A stretch of DNA of 64,000 bases, from the NCBI GenBank assembly GCA_963830175.1, contig CAWHKV010000002.1, positions 868,001-932,000 of the forward strand, given 5' to 3'. The notes beneath the pieces were generated by a model. It was not told the origin of the DNA, did no database searches, and was given only the letters and a program-made list of their open reading frames with translations. Positions 45,239-54,021 of this stretch are shown here, one piece after another. Source of the DNA: JBBRBB01 sp963830175. GTDB lineage: Bacteria > Bacteroidota > Bacteroidia > Chitinophagales > Chitinophagaceae. A program made the translations under genes and the position numbers. Every line of letters starts with the position of its first letter. The stretch's first letter is position 1.

Positions 45239-45421
45239 TTAGTGAGCTACTGTATCCATATGAACAGTGTCCATAGGCATCATAGTAGTATCGGTTGTCA
45301 TCGGAACGATAGTAGTAGTGTCACTTTCAAGGATGGTTGTTGTATCATCATCAGTATCACCAGTACCATTACCGCATGCGGCAAATGCTCCAAGAGCTAA
45401 AACAAATAACAGCTTTTTCAT
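45239..45421 (-). CDS. Small Thr/Asp-rich lipoprotein
   Basis: A 60-residue protein with a lipoprotein signal (MKKLLFVLALGAFAAC) and a low-complexity mature part of repeated DTT/TTT/DTV and Met-containing units ending DTVHMDTVAH. The Met/His/Asp content might bind metal, but this is conjecture. No homologue family recognised; similar tiny lipoproteins are frequent in this phylum. Two 3' hairpins follow. It is divergent from the sigma factor gene. Confidence 0.7.
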   Translation of the reverse strand: MKKLLFVLALGAFAACGNGTGDTDDDTTTILESDTTTIVPMTTDTTMMPMDTVHMDTVAH

Positions 45422-45564
45422 TTTTGTATTTTTTGTGAATGAATTATTGTTGTTTAATACCCGATCTAAAGAAAGGTAACCTACTGTAACAGGATTTTTT
45501 TAAAAGTTTATTCAGAAAGTTTTTGGGTTACTTTTACCCCCTTCTACGTATTAAAATCTACGGT

Positions 45565-46128
45565 GTGAAACCTGACAATAGAGAACAAGCATTATTAAAG
45601 GGGTTAGTGAATAATGATTCTAAGGCTATTGAAACCATTTATAAGAACAACTTTAAAATGGTACAAATCTTTATCCTTAATAATAATGGTTCTTATGATG
45701 ATGCAAGGGACATATTTCAGGAGGCAATGATTGTGTTATATGAAAAAGCTCAATCAGATTCATTTATACTCACCTCGCAATTAAAAACGTTCATTTACAG
45801 TATTTGCCGCCGCCTTTGGCTTAAAAGATTGCAGCAAATGGGCAAATTTTTAAGTGTAGAAGGGTATTCTGAAACGGTATCGGTAGAAGAGGATGTGGAG
45901 CTTCATGAAAAGAAGAACATGGACTTTAGTATAATGGACAGAAGCATGAAGAGCCTGGGAGAGCCTTGTAAAAGTTTACTGGAAGCGTATTATATAGAAA
46001 AAAAGGGCATGAATGAGATTGCGGCAGACTTTGGATACACTAATGCAGATAATGCCAAAAATCAGAAATATAAATGCCTGATGAGACTTAAGAAATTATT
46101 TTTTGCACAATACAATATCGGTGAATAA
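45565..46128 (+). CDS. ECF-type RNA polymerase sigma factor
   Basis: A 187-residue sigma-70-family (ECF) factor when started at GTG 45565; an in-frame TTG at 45523 gives 201. Region 2 (LVNNDSKAIETIYKNNF, YDDARDIFQEAMIVLYEKA) and region 4 (SLLEAYYIEKKGMNEIAADFGYTNADNAKNQKYKCLMRLKK, quoted in part) are recognisable. The last base of its stop overlaps the ATG of the downstream protease gene (TAATG), so the two are translationally coupled. It presumably directs transcription in response to a signal sensed through that partner. Confidence 0.88.
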   Translation: MKPDNREQALLKGLVNNDSKAIETIYKNNFKMVQIFILNNNGSYDDARDIFQEAMIVLYEKAQSDSFILTSQLKTFIYSICRRLWLKRLQQMGKFLSVEGYSETVSVEEDVELHEKKNMDFSIMDRSMKSLGEPCKSLLEAYYIEKKGMNEIAADFGYTNADNAKNQKYKCLMRLKKLFFAQYNIGE

Positions 46129-47234
46129 TGGAAGATATTATTTTATTAAATGCAATTGAACGTTATCTGGAAGGTAAAATGCTTCCGGATGAAAAGCGTT
46201 TTTTTGAAAATTTACGTAAGACAAAACCGGGAATTGATCAACTGGTTGTTGAACATAAGTTGTTCCTGCACCAAATGGATGAATATTCTGCAAAAACCAA
46301 CCTGAGAAATACACTTACAAACGTGCATAATAAGCTGCACGAAACAGGCGATATTATTGATTCTGATGCACCTGTTAGCACTAAAGGAAAAATTGTTCAG
46401 TTCTATAATAAATATAAAAGGGTTACAGCTATTGCTGCCGTAATCGCCAGCATTACTGCTTTATTTATTAGTGCATTGGTTACTTACTTTACCCCTACCA
46501 TAAATCAAAACGATCTTCAGCAATTATATAACCAGTTAAATGAGGTGCAGCGCAGCGATATGGCGCAGAATGAAAAGTTGCGTGAATTTGATACTAAGAT
46601 ACCTGCAGGTTCTACAGTTACAGCAGGGGGCTCCGCGTTTTTAATTGACGGAAGCGGCTACCTTGTTACCAATGCCCACGTTTTAAAAGGTTCCGGTGCT
46701 GTGGTAGTTAATAACGCAGGGCAGGAGTTTAAAGCTAAAATTTCGCATATTGATCCCATAAAGGATTTAGCCATTTTAAAAATTGACGATGCGGACTTTA
46801 CGGTTTATAATTCCATTCCTTACACTATTAAGAAATCAAACGCTCAACTAGGCGAAGAACTGTTTACGCTTGGTTATCCACGTAATGAGATTGTATATAA
46901 CATGGGTTATTTAAGTGCTGTATCTGGCTATGATGGTGATACAAGCAGCTACCAGATTTCACTCAATGCAAATCCCGGAAATTCCGGTGGTCCGGTATTT
47001 AATAAAAATGGTGAATTGGTTGGTATTTTAAGTACAAGACAAGCACAGGCAGAAGGTGTTGTTTTCGCTATTCGGGCTCAGAATATTTACAGCTTACTGA
47101 ATGATTTTAAAAATCTCGACAGTTCTTATAATAAGATTAAGTTGCCAACAACTAATTTAATTAAATCTGAGGACAGGGTTAATCAAATAAAATCTATTCA
47201 AAATTTTGTATTTCTTGTTAAGGCTTATAATTAG
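46128..47234 (+). CDS. Membrane-anchored trypsin-like serine protease with anti-sigma-like N-terminus
   Basis: A 368-residue protein. Residues 1-98 are cytoplasmic and charged (IERYLEGKMLPDEKRFFENL), resembling the N-terminal part of anti-sigma proteins. One transmembrane helix covers about 99-121. A short coiled stretch (127-155) leads to a DegP-type protease domain with triad H184 (VTNAHVL), D213 (IKDLAIL) and S286 (NPGNSGGPV). There is no PDZ domain. Coupled with the ECF sigma gene by a 1-nt overlap, it may be both anchor/anti-sigma and protease. This combination is inferred from layout; no experiment is implied. Confidence 0.85.
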   Translation: MEDIILLNAIERYLEGKMLPDEKRFFENLRKTKPGIDQLVVEHKLFLHQMDEYSAKTNLRNTLTNVHNKLHETGDIIDSDAPVSTKGKIVQFYNKYKRVTAIAAVIASITALFISALVTYFTPTINQNDLQQLYNQLNEVQRSDMAQNEKLREFDTKIPAGSTVTAGGSAFLIDGSGYLVTNAHVLKGSGAVVVNNAGQEFKAKISHIDPIKDLAILKIDDADFTVYNSIPYTIKKSNAQLGEELFTLGYPRNEIVYNMGYLSAVSGYDGDTSSYQISLNANPGNSGGPVFNKNGELVGILSTRQAQAEGVVFAIRAQNIYSLLNDFKNLDSSYNKIKLPTTNLIKSEDRVNQIKSIQNFVFLVKAYN

Positions 47235-47253
47235 TTTGATAAGGTGAAGGAAT

Positions 47254-47283
47254 AAAAAAATCCGCGATACAGCGGATTTTTTT
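47254..47283. terminator. Bidirectional terminator
   Basis: Perfect 12-bp stem AAAAAAATCCGC/GCGGATTTTTTT with a 6-nt loop, between the convergent protease and nucleotidyltransferase genes. T tracts on both strands make it suitable for both transcripts. Confidence 0.9.
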
Positions 47284-47302
47284 GTATAATGTATTAAGTG
47301 GT

Positions 47303-48202
47303 TTAAGTCCAAAGGTTTTCAGGGTATTTACCTGATGATACAAGATCGTCAATGCTTTGCTTTACTATGGGCGCATCTTCTTTATAAGTTACACCAAACC
47401 ATTTGGAAGAGGTAGGCACCATTTCAATTACTCCCTTACCAGATTTAATAAACTCATCTGCAAGGCGGGGAATTAAAAACTCTGCTTTTAAATTCTCCAT
47501 ATTCTTATCTAAAAATTTGGGGAATTCGCTTGCGCACAGGTCAATATAACTGGGTGCAAGGCAAAAGAAGTTCATACTAACCTTGGTATCTACAGGTAAT
47601 GGAATTAATTGTTCATTTTCTTCAGACACAATCTGGCCAGATTGTTCATAAATTTTTAATTTTTCTTCGATGCCAGTCAGCTCATTTTTGCTGTTGGTCG
47701 AGATTACACCACGGCTTACACTACCATGATCGCTTAGTGTATTTTCTAATTGGTAACCAAGCACAGCAAGTGTTTCATTATTACACCGTGTGGTTAAAAA
47801 TTCGTACGCTTTTTTAAAAGCATCCTTGCCATAAAAATCATCTGCATTAATAACTGCAAACGGTTCATTTACCGTACCCTTACAGCACAAAACAGCATGT
47901 GCAGTTCCCCAGGGTTTGGTTCTTTCTTCAGGTATATGGCGATCACCTACAAAAGAATCTTTTTCCTGGAAAACGTATTCAACATGTATTTTGCCTTTTA
48001 ACTTAGGTTCAAAAATCGATTTAAAGTTTTCATGAAATTCTTTTCTTATTATAAACACAACGCGCTTAAAACCGGCTTCAATAGCATCAAATATCGAGTA
48101 ATCCATTATGGTTTCACCGGAAGGTCCAAAGCTTTGAATTTGTTTCATACTACCATAACGACTTGCGGCGCCGGCAGCTAAAATCACGAGAGAAGGTTGC
48201 AT
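47303..48202 (-). CDS. Sugar-phosphate nucleotidyltransferase-like protein
   Basis: A 299-residue protein with a GT-A nucleotidyltransferase fold. The N-terminal nucleotide loop LVILAAGAASRYGSMKQIQ and the metal-binding VINADDFYGKDAF are clear. The family is related to UTP-glucose-1-phosphate uridylyltransferases, but this lineage's actual sugar and nucleotide are unknown. A consensus promoter (TTG-N20-TAGATTCG) lies upstream. Confidence 0.85.
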   Translation of the reverse strand: MQPSLVILAAGAASRYGSMKQIQSFGPSGETIMDYSIFDAIEAGFKRVVFIIRKEFHENFKSIFEPKLKGKIHVEYVFQEKDSFVGDRHIPEERTKPWGTAHAVLCCKGTVNEPFAVINADDFYGKDAFKKAYEFLTTRCNNETLAVLGYQLENTLSDHGSVSRGVISTNSKNELTGIEEKLKIYEQSGQIVSEENEQLIPLPVDTKVSMNFFCLAPSYIDLCASEFPKFLDKNMENLKAEFLIPRLADEFIKSGKGVIEMVPTSSKWFGVTYKEDAPIVKQSIDDLVSSGKYPENLWT

Positions 48203-48225
48203 GTAATTAATTTTAATAAATTTTG

Positions 48226-48256
48226 CGAATCTAAAGGTTAATGGCTATAAAGCCAA
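48226..48256 (-). promoter_or_regulatory. Promoter for the nucleotidyltransferase gene
   Basis: Minus strand: TTG (48254-48256), 20 nt, TAGATTCG (48226-48233), one mismatch from TAnnTTTG. It ends 23 nt before the ATG at 48202. Confidence 0.5.
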
Positions 48257-48260
48257 TTGT

Positions 48261-49163
48261 ATGATAGAAAAGATAGCATCTTATCTGCATTTTTCCGATG
48301 CAATTTGCGAGCCACACCAGGCAATGTGGGTTGATAGGACCAACATTTCTCTAGATGTTTTAAGGTTAGACAAATTACACGAACATATAAGTGGCAATAA
48401 ATGGTTTAAGCTTAAATATTATGTTGAAAAAGCGGTGGAGCAAGGCTTTCAGCAAATTGTTACCACTGGCGGGACTTATTCCAATCACCTAGTTGCCACA
48501 GCGTTTATATGTAATACTTTAGGTATTCGTTGCACAGCTGTTATCAGGGGTAAAAAAGTAGAAAACCATTCAATAGAGATGATGCGGCATTACAACATGC
48601 AAATTTTATTTGTAGAACATAATGCGTATAAACAGCCGCAATTTTTTAAAGAAAATTTTCCCAATCATTATTTCATTCCAATGGGAGGGTATGGATCTGA
48701 AGGTTGTAAGGGTGCGGGCGAAATTTTATCTTTAGTAAATAATCTTCAACAATATCAACATATTATATGCGCCGTTGGCACGGGAACTATGCTTGCCGGT
48801 CTCATCACAGCCTCAAGTCCTCACCAGGTAATTACTGGTATAAGTGTTTTAAAAGGAAACCAAACAATTGAAGAAGAGATAAGAAAATTATTGCCAAATG
48901 GTGAAAGTGAAAATGTACATGTTTTACGTGAATTTCATTTTGGCGGTTATGCAAAATTTAATAGCGAACTATTACAATTTATGACCGATACGTGGCATGA
49001 AACAATGCTGCCAACCGATTTTGTTTATACAGGCAAAACCCTTTTTGGCATCAAACAACTGGCTGAAAAAAATCACTTTAATCCAGGCAGTAAAGTGCTT
49101 ATGATTCACAGTGGGGGGTTGCAGGGAAATAAATCTTTACCGGTCGGGGTTTTACCATTTTGA
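48261..49163 (+). CDS. PLP-dependent ACC deaminase / D-cysteine desulfhydrase family protein
   Basis: A 300-residue fold-type II PLP enzyme. The PLP lysine is K47 in SGNKWFKLKYYV, followed by TTGGTYSNHLVATA and IRCTAVIRGKK. The Gly-rich phosphate-binding loop is AVGTGTMLAG. Members are ACC deaminases or D-cysteine desulfhydrases; many Bacteroidota homologues are just called this family. It is divergent from the nucleotidyltransferase gene. Confidence 0.88.
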   Translation: MIEKIASYLHFSDAICEPHQAMWVDRTNISLDVLRLDKLHEHISGNKWFKLKYYVEKAVEQGFQQIVTTGGTYSNHLVATAFICNTLGIRCTAVIRGKKVENHSIEMMRHYNMQILFVEHNAYKQPQFFKENFPNHYFIPMGGYGSEGCKGAGEILSLVNNLQQYQHIICAVGTGTMLAGLITASSPHQVITGISVLKGNQTIEEEIRKLLPNGESENVHVLREFHFGGYAKFNSELLQFMTDTWHETMLPTDFVYTGKTLFGIKQLAEKNHFNPGSKVLMIHSGGLQGNKSLPVGVLPF

Positions 49164-49178
49164 TGATTTATGCAACAT

Positions 49179-49186
49179 TATATTTG
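49179..49186 (+). promoter_or_regulatory. -7 promoter element for the gene at 49207
   Basis: TATATTTG is a perfect TAnnTTTG match 20 nt before the ATG at 49207. A TTTTG lies 16 nt upstream, slightly short of the usual spacing. Confidence 0.45.
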
Positions 49187-49206
49187 CAACTAACCAGGGA
49201 TTTTAT

Positions 49207-50000
49207 ATGAAAATTATTTTGACCGCTTTTTTAATTTCCTTTTTTTCTTATACGTATGCACAAAATCCGTTACCGGAATTTAGGGTTGAAAATCTGGCCC
49301 CGGAAAAACAAAAATTAGCTGGGTAAATAACTATGGCGAAAACCTGATACAGGTTAATGTGCAAAAGTCTTTTGATAGTCTTAAATTTTTCAGAACCATT
49401 TTTTCCCCGCTTTCTCCGGGTTTGCCAGAAAATGGTTTTATCGATAATAAGCCTGGCGGATCCCCGGTTTACTACCGCATCTTTTACGTATTGCAGGATG
49501 GGCTTTATTTTTTTTCAAAATCCAAACAGCCTTCAACAGGTTTTGATGCAACTGAAGAGTTGTTGAATGAAGAACATTCTGACCTTGTGATTACTATTAC
49601 CATGGAAGATTCTGTACTTGGTAATCTACCATATTCCCAATTTAAATTATTTCGCGATTCTATAGTTACCAATACCAAAGACAGTTTGTTTGTTGTAGGG
49701 CCGAACAGTGTTTTACTTAAAAAATTTGACAGTTCTAATTTTTGGTTGCCCTCACCTTATGTATTTACAAACTCGGATGGTTATGTTCATATAATTTTAC
49801 CTGAAGCTGAAAAAAAGCATTATTCTCTGAAGATCTTTGACAACCGCGGAAAAATGCTTTTTAATATTCATAGAATCTCAGAACCCTTTCTAATGATGGA
49901 TAAAACCAATTTTATGCATGCAGGCTGGTTTAAATTTGAATTATTTGAAAACGATAAATTAAAAGAGCGAAATAAGTTTTATTTGCAAAAAGATTTTTAA
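49207..50000 (+). pseudogene. Exported protein of unknown function, frameshifted
   Basis: Begins with signal peptide MKIILTAFLISFFSYTYAQ and reads to 49326 in one frame; the protein continues in another frame as ISWVNNYGENLIQVNVQKS, then to the stop at 50000. Adding one A in the poly-A stretch 49304-49314 joins the frames and gives about 264 residues. The pattern SWVNxYxxNLIQVxVQKSxDSL resembles secreted Bacteroidota proteins that include a fibronectin-like segment and end in a strand-rich domain (KIFDNRGKMLFNIHRISEPF). Function unknown. An A-run deletion suggests a homopolymer sequencing error. Confidence 0.7.
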
Positions 50001-50071
50001 CCCGATTGTTTTGTATTTCGCTTTGGTTTAAAACCCGGGAGGGGTATATGTATCTTTAAAAAAAAGTTTTT

Positions 50072-51268
50072 ATGGTAAGCGGTTTACGACAAAAATTTAA
50101 TGGAGCATTCACCCTCGAAACCTATGAGGCATATGTGAATGAAATGCATGCCAGACACCCTGGTCATCTTGATTTCAGGGTTGCCGAAACCCCTGTATTT
50201 GTTGATAAAGATTTTAAAAATAAAATGCTCTCTGCTTGTGAAAGCATTATTGACGTAATTACCCAATTCAACTTTAAGTCGCTAACTGCACACGCTATTC
50301 CAGATAATATATTGGTGCCGGGTGAAAATGAACATACACATTTTATCGCTTTCGATTTTGGGGTGTGCGAAAATGATAAAGGTGAACTTGAACCTCAATT
50401 AATTGAAATGCAGGGCTTCCCTACATTGTTTGCTTACCAGGTTTTTCATGACGAGGTTACAAGAAAACATTTTAATATACCTCCCAATTACGATGCCTAT
50501 CTAAACGGTTTCAATAAGGAATCTTATCTCCAGTTATTGAAAGAGATTATAATAAAAGATGTGCAACCCCAGGAGGCAATTTTGCTGGAAGTATTGCCCC
50601 ATCAACAAAAAACACGCATTGACTTTTACCTTACGCATGATTATTTGGGCATACCAATAGTTTGCCTGACTGAACTAATAGTTGAAGGAAAAAAATTGTT
50701 TTATGAAAGGGATGGCAAAAAAATACAGGTGAAACGAATATATAACAGGTTGATCTTTGATGACCTTCAGCAACAGGATGAAGCTATAAAAGAAAAGGGG
50801 GAAATACTATCTAAGGAGTTGGAAGTTGAATGGGTACCGCATCCTAACTGGTTTTATAGAATCAGTAAGTTTACCCTTCCTTACATCAACCATCCATATG
50901 TTCCTGAAACAAAGTTTTTAAGTGATATTAAAATCATTCCCGAAGACCTGGACAATTATGTATTAAAGCCATTATTCTCTTTTGCAGGACAAGGTGTTGT
51001 TATACATGTTACAAAAGATGACATAAATAAAATAGAGGACCGCCGTAGCTGGATTCTTCAGCGCAAAGTAAAATATGCTGATGTGATCATTACTCCCGAT
51101 GTACCTGCCAAGGCAGAAATAAGAATCTTTTATTTTTGGAAAGATGGTGAGGCGCGACCGGTAGCTACAAACAACCTGGCAAGGCTAAGCAAGGGTGAAA
51201 TGATAGGGGTTCGTTATAATAAAGATAAGGAGTGGGTGGGGGGTAGTCTTGCATATTTTGAAAAATAA
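50072..51268 (+). CDS. Conserved protein with ATP-grasp-like C-terminus, function unknown
   Basis: A 398-residue soluble protein. The C-terminal part (about 290-380) reads YVLKPLFSFAGQGVVIHV, then WILQRKVKYADVI and AEIRIFYFWKDGEARPV with NNLARLSKG, which resembles ATP-grasp ligases (Lys/Gly-rich nucleotide loop and metal ligands) such as the glutathionylspermidine-synthase type. The N-terminal 200 residues have no domain I recognise. The gene is 23 nt upstream of plsC. A peptide- or amine-ligase role is inference. Confidence 0.6.
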   Translation: MVSGLRQKFNGAFTLETYEAYVNEMHARHPGHLDFRVAETPVFVDKDFKNKMLSACESIIDVITQFNFKSLTAHAIPDNILVPGENEHTHFIAFDFGVCENDKGELEPQLIEMQGFPTLFAYQVFHDEVTRKHFNIPPNYDAYLNGFNKESYLQLLKEIIIKDVQPQEAILLEVLPHQQKTRIDFYLTHDYLGIPIVCLTELIVEGKKLFYERDGKKIQVKRIYNRLIFDDLQQQDEAIKEKGEILSKELEVEWVPHPNWFYRISKFTLPYINHPYVPETKFLSDIKIIPEDLDNYVLKPLFSFAGQGVVIHVTKDDINKIEDRRSWILQRKVKYADVIITPDVPAKAEIRIFYFWKDGEARPVATNNLARLSKGEMIGVRYNKDKEWVGGSLAYFEK

Positions 51269-51291
51269 AAACCAGGAAACTTATTCCGTTT

Positions 51292-52020
51292 ATGAAAAAT
51301 GTGCTGGCCAGAATTTTGGCATTATGGGCTTTGATTTTTTTTGTGCCTACTATGTTTATTGCAATCATTTTTTATTCACCATGCTTTGTTTTAAAAGAAC
51401 CACAAAAAGCACAGTGGCACAGAAAAGTTTCCCAGGTATGGATGGGGTTATTTATTTGGGTGTTAGGCTGCTCATTGCGCGTAAAAGGCAAAGAAGTATT
51501 TAAGGGGTTAGAAAGTTGTGTTATTGTCTGCAATCATAACAGCCTGATGGATGTACCTGTAACCACTCCCTTTATGACCAGGGCAAACAAAACCATAGCA
51601 AAAAAAGGGATGAGCAAAATTCCTGTTTTTGGCTGGATATATAGTTTTGGAAGTGTACTTGTTGACAGGGATAGCGATAAAAGCCGAAGAGAAAGTTACA
51701 TGGAAATGAAAAAAATGCTCAAATACGGGTTAGACATGGTTATATACCCGGAAGGTACACGTAACAGAACCAATGATCCATTGAAAACCTTTCACGACGG
51801 GGCTTTTAAGCTTGCCGTAGAAATGAAAAAGCCTGTTGTACCTACAATTGTTTTCAATACAAGAAAAGTATTGCCCGTTAATAAACCATTTTATGTTTGG
51901 CCACAAAAATTACAAATGCATTTTTTAGAACCCGTAAGTGCTGAAAACATTACTTCAAGGGAATTGAAAGAAAAAGTGTTTAAGATTATGTGGGATTATT
52001 ATGCAGCCCATGCTAGCTAA
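51292..52020 (+). CDS. plsC: 1-acyl-sn-glycerol-3-phosphate acyltransferase
   Basis: Acylates lysophosphatidic acid to phosphatidic acid, 242 residues. The N-terminal hydrophobic segment (about 6-35) anchors it in the membrane. Catalytic H82 and D87 are in NHNSLMD; the lysophosphatidate-binding motif is YPEGTRNR. Its stop overlaps the convergent lipid-kinase gene by 4 nt. Neighbours handle diacylglycerol and phosphatidate. Confidence 0.92.
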   Translation: MKNVLARILALWALIFFVPTMFIAIIFYSPCFVLKEPQKAQWHRKVSQVWMGLFIWVLGCSLRVKGKEVFKGLESCVIVCNHNSLMDVPVTTPFMTRANKTIAKKGMSKIPVFGWIYSFGSVLVDRDSDKSRRESYMEMKKMLKYGLDMVIYPEGTRNRTNDPLKTFHDGAFKLAVEMKKPVVPTIVFNTRKVLPVNKPFYVWPQKLQMHFLEPVSAENITSRELKEKVFKIMWDYYAAHAS

Positions 52021-52913
52021 TCTATATAATCTGCAGGCACTAATAACTGCAGCTTTTTAGGTAAAACCTTTGCTTCAATAGATTTAGCCTTCCCAATATA
52101 CTCGCCATCAACCTGATAATTCAGGCTTTTATCCATATTTATTTTTACTTCAGATACCTTAAATATTTCAATAACCTTCGGATCATATCCTCTTTTTTTC
52201 CAGAATATTTTCAACAATTCCTTAAACGAAATTTTGGTAACTACCACAACCTCGAAAAGTCCATCCGTTAATTTACCCTTGGGGTTTATTACAGCACCTG
52301 TTCCGTAAGTTTTTGCATTTGCCACCACTATCATTAGCGCACTGCGGGTAACAGTTTTATCGGGCATAATTATCTCGGCAGTAATTCTTTTCTTTTTTAT
52401 TAGCATTTTTAAAAAACCGCGGGCATATCCAAACTTACCTTTCCAGTTTTTCATAGCTGAATATTTAACCAGGGTTGCGTTTAGACCAACATCGCTTAAA
52501 TGAATACAAAGCTCATTATCTTTTAAAGCGATCAGGTCTGTGGGTTGTATCACATCCCCGGTAACTATATTTAATGCAGCTTCAGCGTCATCCGTTGGGA
52601 TCTTTAATTCTGTGGCCATGCCGTTTGAGGAACCACCAGGCAAAATGCCCATGGTTAATGAAGTTTTTATTAAATACTCTGCAACAAATTTTACAGTACC
52701 ATCACCGCCCACTGCCACTACACGGTCGGGCTTATACCGGTCTATCCAGTATTGCAAAGACTTGTCATTATCATTTCCATTTAATTCAAAAGTTTCGTAG
52801 GCATGTGGTGTTTTTTTAAAATATTCAATGATATGAGGTTGCCAGTTAATGCTTTTTTTACCACCTGAAGATGGGTTTAGAACAAACAGAAATTTTAGCG
52901 GCTTTTCGGGCAT
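52017..52913 (-). CDS. Diacylglycerol/lipid kinase family protein
   Basis: A 298-residue member of the DAGK_cat (YegS/BmrU) family when started at the ATG at 52913 (MPEKPLKFLFVLNPSSGG). Nucleotide-binding motifs are NPSSGGKKS, VAVGGDGTVKFVAEYL and GILPGGSSNGMATEL. The C-terminal part fits lipid kinases. It phosphorylates diacylglycerol or a related lipid to phosphatidate, the reverse of the next gene's likely reaction. Confidence 0.9.
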   Translation of the reverse strand: MPEKPLKFLFVLNPSSGGKKSINWQPHIIEYFKKTPHAYETFELNGNDNDKSLQYWIDRYKPDRVVAVGGDGTVKFVAEYLIKTSLTMGILPGGSSNGMATELKIPTDDAEAALNIVTGDVIQPTDLIALKDNELCIHLSDVGLNATLVKYSAMKNWKGKFGYARGFLKMLIKKKRITAEIIMPDKTVTRSALMIVVANAKTYGTGAVINPKGKLTDGLFEVVVVTKISFKELLKIFWKKRGYDPKVIEIFKVSEVKINMDKSLNYQVDGEYIGKAKSIEAKVLPKKLQLLVPADYID

Positions 52914-52992
52914 GGTGTAATTATTGTGTTTTATGATTATTGCAATATCTAAAAACAAATCCCGTACCTTCTAATTTTTTGTATGTTTTTTT

Positions 52993-54021
52993 ATGGGTTT
53001 AATACACACTATTTATAAACTGTTACATATTTCTGATAAACCTACGGTAAAGGTGTACCATGGATATGGTGATGATAAACAGGTTTTGGTGTATGGTCAT
53101 GTTTTTCGGTTAAGCCCTAAAGAAAGAAAAAGATACCGGAAGAATTTTGTAACAAATTCTTTCGCGCTGCTTCGCCTTTTTATGATAAAACCTTACAGAA
53201 ATACGCGGGTTAGAATTAATTGGGATGGAAGAGAAATGACAACAACCACGGCAAACGATGGATTTTTTAAACTTGAATGGGATGTAAAACAACCCCTCGA
53301 ACCCGGTTGGCATGAAATAATGGTAGATATGCTCAGTGCAACAGGAGAGGTGGTTACCTCAGGTAAGGGAAAGTTACATGTACCTTACAGCACACAATAC
53401 GGCTGCATTTCAGATATTGATGATACTTTTCTTATATCGCATTCTTCAACTATTTTTAAAAGGTTGTATGTATTGTTAACCGAAAATGCCTACACACGCA
53501 AACCTTTTAAGGGTGTGATCGATCATTATAAATACCTGGCGTATGCGGCCACCATACCCGGAAAGCCAAATCCTTTTTTTTATGTATCGAGCAGCGAATG
53601 GAACCTGTATGATTACATCAGGGATTTTAGCGAAAAAAATGAAATGCCGGAAGGTGTTTTCCTGCTGTCGCAAATTAAGCAGCTTAAACAGTTATTTAAA
53701 ACAGGGCAAACAAAGCATTCAGGAAAATACATTCGTATTGTTAGAATTTTAAAAGCTTATCCTTCCCATCGTTTTATTTTATTGGGAGATGATACGCAAC
53801 AAGATCCCTACATCTATGCATCAATTATAAAAGACTTTCCCGGGCAAATTATTGCCGTTTATTTAAGGCGTGTAAACAAACGAAATGTTGAAAAAGTTAC
53901 GGAAGTAATTAAGGAATACAATATGGCCGGAATTGAATATTGTTATTTTGAAAACAGCACAGAAGCGATTGATCATTCCAGGAACCTCAATCTGTTGGCT
54001 GAAAAAGAAAAGCCAGTTTAA
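52993..54021 (+). CDS. App1-type phosphatidate phosphatase (DUF2183)
   Basis: A 342-residue protein with a HAD-like DxDxT catalytic motif (D141-I-D143-D-T145) in YGCISDIDDTFLISHSS and FILLGDDTQQDPYIY further on, the App1 family signature. App1 in yeast dephosphorylates phosphatidate to diacylglycerol. The first 130 residues form a beta-rich domain (KVYHGYGDDKQVLVYGHVF, TRVRINWDGREMTTTTANDG) usual in this family. It fits a phosphatidate/diacylglycerol module with plsC and the kinase. Confidence 0.88.
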   Translation: MGLIHTIYKLLHISDKPTVKVYHGYGDDKQVLVYGHVFRLSPKERKRYRKNFVTNSFALLRLFMIKPYRNTRVRINWDGREMTTTTANDGFFKLEWDVKQPLEPGWHEIMVDMLSATGEVVTSGKGKLHVPYSTQYGCISDIDDTFLISHSSTIFKRLYVLLTENAYTRKPFKGVIDHYKYLAYAATIPGKPNPFFYVSSSEWNLYDYIRDFSEKNEMPEGVFLLSQIKQLKQLFKTGQTKHSGKYIRIVRILKAYPSHRFILLGDDTQQDPYIYASIIKDFPGQIIAVYLRRVNKRNVEKVTEVIKEYNMAGIEYCYFENSTEAIDHSRNLNLLAEKEKPV

